Assembly: GCF_900142525.1 (NCBI RefSeq)
Contig: NZ_FRBD01000001.1
Location: 205,436-269,435 of the forward strand
Origin: Xylanibacter ruminicola
Lineage (GTDB): Bacteria; Bacteroidota; Bacteroidia; Bacteroidales; Bacteroidaceae
Direction of reading: 5' to 3'
DNA length: 64,000 nt
Shown: one piece after another, positions 61,805 to 64,000 of the stretch
Layout of the letters: each line of letters starts with the position of its first letter
Numbering within the stretch: the stretch's first letter is position 1
Position numbers and translations under genes: made by a program
Notes under the pieces: generated by a model
Seen by the model: the letters and a program-made list of their open reading frames with translations, nothing else
Told to the model about the DNA's origin: nothing
Database searches by the model: none

Positions 61805-63256
61805 TTATATCAGTTTCATTTCTTTTGCTTTTGCCATCAGCAGTGCCATCAGTGGCTCACGCTCGTTCTCCACCTTATTATCTAATACGGCATCCTTCAG
61901 ATACTGCTTCAGTGTACCCACCTCTCTGCTGGGTTTCAGGTTGAACATCTCCATAATCTCATTACCGTCTATCACGGGTTGCAACAGGCGAACGTAGTCC
62001 TTCTCCTTCAGATCGGTCAGCTTTTCGCGCACCGTGCGGAAGTTCTCTAGGAACATCTTCTTTCTTACCTCGTTCTTCGATGTGATGTCGGCCTCACACA
62101 GTGTCATCAGGTCTTCGATATCTTCACCTGCATCGTTCAGCAGTCGACGTACAGCCGAGTCGGTCACGATGTCATCAGCTATCACGATGGGGCGCATGTG
62201 CATCTCCACCAACTTCTGCACATACTTCATCTTCATGTCCATGGGCAGCATCAGTCTGCGGAATATCTGCGGCACCATCTTGGCACCTATCAGATTGTGG
62301 TTGTGGAATGTCCAGCCTATGTTGCCATCCCATCGCTTCGACTTGGTTTTACCCACATCGTGCAGTATCGCCGCCCATCGCAACCACAGGTTGTCGGTCT
62401 GAGCAACCACATTCTCCAACACCTCCAGCGTATGATAGAAGTTATTCTTATGCCTGCGCCCGTTCTTCTCTTCTACGATATCCAGAGCCGAGAGTTCAGG
62501 CAGAATTATCTGTAGCAGTCCACTTCGCTGCAGGTACTCAAAGCCTATGCTGGGGTGAGGCGCCATGATAATCTTGTTCAGCTCGTCCTTAATGCGCTCG
62601 CCACTTACTATCTTGATGCGGTCGGCCATACGCTGTAGCGCCTCAAAGGTCTCCGGTTCTATCTCAAAGTTCAGCTGTGTAGCAAATCTGATGCAACGCA
62701 TCATGCGCAGCGGGTCGTCGCTAAAGGTGATGCCCGGCTCCAGCGGTGTGGCTATGATGCCATCCTCCAGGTCGGCCAGTCCGTTAAACGGATCTACCAG
62801 CTCACCAAAACGGTTCTTGTTCAGACAGATTGCCATGGCGTTGATGGTGAAGTCGCGACGGTTCTGGTCATCTTCCAGCGTACCGTCTTCTACGATAGGC
62901 TTGCGCGAGTCGTGGCTGTAGCTCTCCTTTCGGGCGCCCACAAACTCCACTTCTATCTCCTTCCTCCTTCCTCGCTCGTCCTTTCTCGTAAATTTAACCT
63001 GCGCCGTGCCAAAGTTCTTAAACACAGACAGATGCGCCTTCTTGCCCACCATGCGTTTCAGTTCTTCGGCCACCTTGATGCCGCTACCTACCACCACTAC
63101 ATCTATGTCGTTCGAGGGACGTTCCAGAAAAATATCTCGAACGTATCCCCCCACAACATAGCATTCCATCCCCAGATGGTCTGCGGCCTCACTTATTTGG
63201 TGGAATATATCCTGATCTAAAATCTCTGCTAACTCCTCGTCGCTATATAGTTTCAT
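61805..63256 (-). CDS. cca: CCA tRNA nucleotidyltransferase / polyA polymerase with HD domain
   Basis: A 483-residue protein. Nucleotidyltransferase motif GGYVRDIF (36-43) with the metal pair DID (50-52), the RRDFTINAMA motif, head/neck region with RMMRCIRFA, then an HD domain with AILHDVGK. It adds or repairs the tRNA 3' CCA; the tRNA-Ser in this window lacks an encoded CCA. It starts a unit that continues into GH89, the HGSNAT-like gene and the beta-barrel gene. Confidence 0.94.
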   Translation of the reverse strand: MKLYSDEELAEILDQDIFHQISEAADHLGMECYVVGGYVRDIFLERPSNDIDVVVVGSGIKVAEELKRMVGKKAHLSVFKNFGTAQVKFTRKDERGRRKEIEVEFVGARKESYSHDSRKPIVEDGTLEDDQNRRDFTINAMAICLNKNRFGELVDPFNGLADLEDGIIATPLEPGITFSDDPLRMMRCIRFATQLNFEIEPETFEALQRMADRIKIVSGERIKDELNKIIMAPHPSIGFEYLQRSGLLQIILPELSALDIVEEKNGRRHKNNFYHTLEVLENVVAQTDNLWLRWAAILHDVGKTKSKRWDGNIGWTFHNHNLIGAKMVPQIFRRLMLPMDMKMKYVQKLVEMHMRPIVIADDIVTDSAVRRLLNDAGEDIEDLMTLCEADITSKNEVRKKMFLENFRTVREKLTDLKEKDYVRLLQPVIDGNEIMEMFNLKPSREVGTLKQYLKDAVLDNKVENEREPLMALLMAKAKEMKLI

Positions 63257-63281
63257 CCTGTATTTTCATCATTTATGGGTG

Positions 63282-63313
63282 CAAAGATACAAAATATATT
63301 CCATTCCACCAAC
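63282..63313 (-). promoter_or_regulatory. Promoter of the cca unit
   Basis: Minus strand GTTG (63310-63313), exactly 20 bases, TATCTTTG (63282-63289), about 25 bases before the ATG. Confidence 0.7.
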
Positions 63314-63393
63314 TAATTAAGCATTAATAAACATAATTTTGCGCCTATTACCAGACTTCCTCACTGCAAAATGCAGCCACATGGCGCCATGCT

Positions 63394-63552
63394 TATTCTT
63401 GGACGAGCCAAGCGGCGAAGCCGAGCGGCGGGATGAGAATTACTTCTCGTCATCTCCCCGAGCGTAAAGTTAGGCGATAAGTGAGAGCCATCGAGCTTGT
63501 TCGAATGGCCGAGCGCAGCCTCACTCGGCGAAGCCAAGTGCTCGGAGAGTTT
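63394..63552. repeat. REP-like hairpin region with the CTTGG/CCAAG double hairpin
   Basis: The 478-base gene-free stretch 63257-63734 starts with the cca promoter. It then holds the same double hairpin as in GH31 (CTTGGACGAGCCAAG then CGGCGAAGCCG, 63396-63422), further CGAGC-rich hairpins (ACTCGGCGAAGCCAAGTGCTCGG near 63513-63535), heptads and the IS end. A 77-codon open frame here (63361-63594) is not protein-like. Confidence 0.75.
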
Positions 63553-63591
63553 TGCATTTGCATTTAATTGAATTATCTGTTCCATAATGTT

Positions 63592-63627
63592 CAATGTTTA
63601 ATGTTCAATGTTCAATGTTTAATGTAG
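63592..63627. repeat. Heptad repeat AATGTTC/AATGTTT
   Basis: Five heptads (AATGTTC AATGTTT AATGTTC AATGTTC AATGTTT), the reverse complement of the CATTGAA word in GH31, lying after the hairpin region as in the composite element at 8557. Confidence 0.92.
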
Positions 63628-63689
63628 GAAATGTACCTGCGTACCTGCGTTCGCTTGTTCAGAATCCTAACAGTTTGTACTTCCCTAGA

Positions 63690-63806
63690 AAAAGTTGAAT
63701 GGTTTTTAACTTAACCCTGCCATTGGTTGAATGCCTATTGGGTACCTAAATTCTTATCCCTGACAGAAGTTGAACAATTCTCTTTTAACCCTTGTTTTTG
63801 TTGAAT
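63690..63806. repeat. Two direct copies of a GTTGAA...TTAACCCT...GTTGAAT motif at the IS end
   Basis: First copy 63694-63732, second 63769-63806, 75 bases apart: GTTGAAY, about 10 bases, TTAACCCT, 7 bases, GTTGAAT. The second copy lies inside the transposase frame. They may be transposase-binding sites or remains of two nested IS ends. Confidence 0.6.
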
Positions 63807-64000
63807 AGGCTCCACGGAAAGCCGTTCAATCATATTCAGGGTTTGCGGTGCAAAGGTACATGCTCCTTCTTGAATTTCCAAATTTTCTAGATACTTTTCT
63901 CTAAAACTGATCCATTTTTTCTGTATTTTACCCATACAAGAGGCTGCCTGATGTGGAGTCATGTTGTTCAGCGACATGTGTGGACGTTCGTTATTGTAGA
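63735..64000 (-). CDS. IS3-family transposase (OrfB integrase), C-terminal end only
   Basis: The gene enters from beyond the window's right edge. The visible part begins with YNNERPHMSLNNMTPHQAA, the conserved end of the IS3-family DDE integrase core, then a basic GKIQKKWISFREKYLENLE. The last 40 residues look unlike the family and run through the repeat motif above, so the true end may be changed or the element degraded. The rest of the element is not visible. Confidence 0.85.
   Translation of the reverse strand, partial: YNNERPHMSLNNMTPHQAASCMGKIQKKWISFREKYLENLEIQEGACTFAPQTLNMIERLSVEPIQQKQGLKENCSTSVRDKNLGTQ

Noticed and set aside
63361..63594. A 77-codon open frame in the repeat region
   Set aside because: It translates hairpin repeats, with no domain and no promoter.

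Overview
The window comes from a Bacteroidota chromosome, most likely a gut- or rumen-type member of the Prevotellaceae (Prevotella/Segatella-like). This rests on several things read in the sequence: promoters of the Bacteroidota type (-33 TTTG/GTTG, about 20 bases, -7 TAnnTTTG), a short 290-residue primary sigma factor, PorQ of the type IX secretion system, a beta-propeller/Y_Y_Y sensor, DUF5686 and GT117/TMEM260-like proteins, an ExbB-ExbD-ExbD set, and many secreted glycoside hydrolases. No rRNA, CRISPR array or prophage is seen. One tRNA (Ser, anticodon GGA) is present, and one IS3-type transposase is cut by the right edge.

Layout. 1-2.1 kb: the end of an orphan sensor kinase, convergent with rpoD. 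2.2-13.9 kb (minus strand): a carbohydrate operon of LacI regulator, propeller sensor with a degenerate kinase core, GH31, an LPP20-like protein and GH2. 14.0-19.9 kb (minus): nucleotidyltransferase, ATP-grasp protein, CDP-alcohol phosphotransferase, HAD protein and DUF5686, which looks like an uncharacterised polar-lipid or headgroup pathway. 20.2-22.3 kb: a GIN-domain lipoprotein and a PAS sensor kinase. 22.4-28.8 kb (plus): THUMP rRNA methyltransferase, DPP-IV-like peptidase, purD and two membrane proteins. 28.8-35.3 kb (plus): GT117, polysaccharide deacetylase and GH3, closed by a strong bidirectional terminator. 35.3-40.6 kb (minus): Lrp, the TonB-energising genes behind tRNA-Ser, tatD, a prenyl synthase and tonB. 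40.6-43.8 kb (plus): porQ, cmk and a FadL-like porin. 43.8-48.0 kb (minus): folK, queA, truB, uppP, DUF3098 and ftsX. 48-51 kb: radical SAM protein, NCS2 permease and an orphan kinase. 51-58 kb (minus): an RND efflux operon with lpxA at its end. 58-63.3 kb (minus): beta-barrel protein, HGSNAT-like acyltransferase, GH89 and CCA-adding enzyme. 63.3-64 kb: repeats and the IS3 end.

The most striking signals lie in the short DNA between and inside genes. Heptanucleotide tandem repeats of several different words fill the gaps of operons and also sit in frame inside genes. Two composite elements (heptads plus a double hairpin) are inserted in frame in the GH31 gene, one five residues before its catalytic nucleophile. 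Two intrinsic terminators carry the -33 box of the next gene in their loops. An orphan promoter followed by a hairpin suggests a roughly 90-nt small RNA.

All assignments come from reading motifs and context. No database search was possible.
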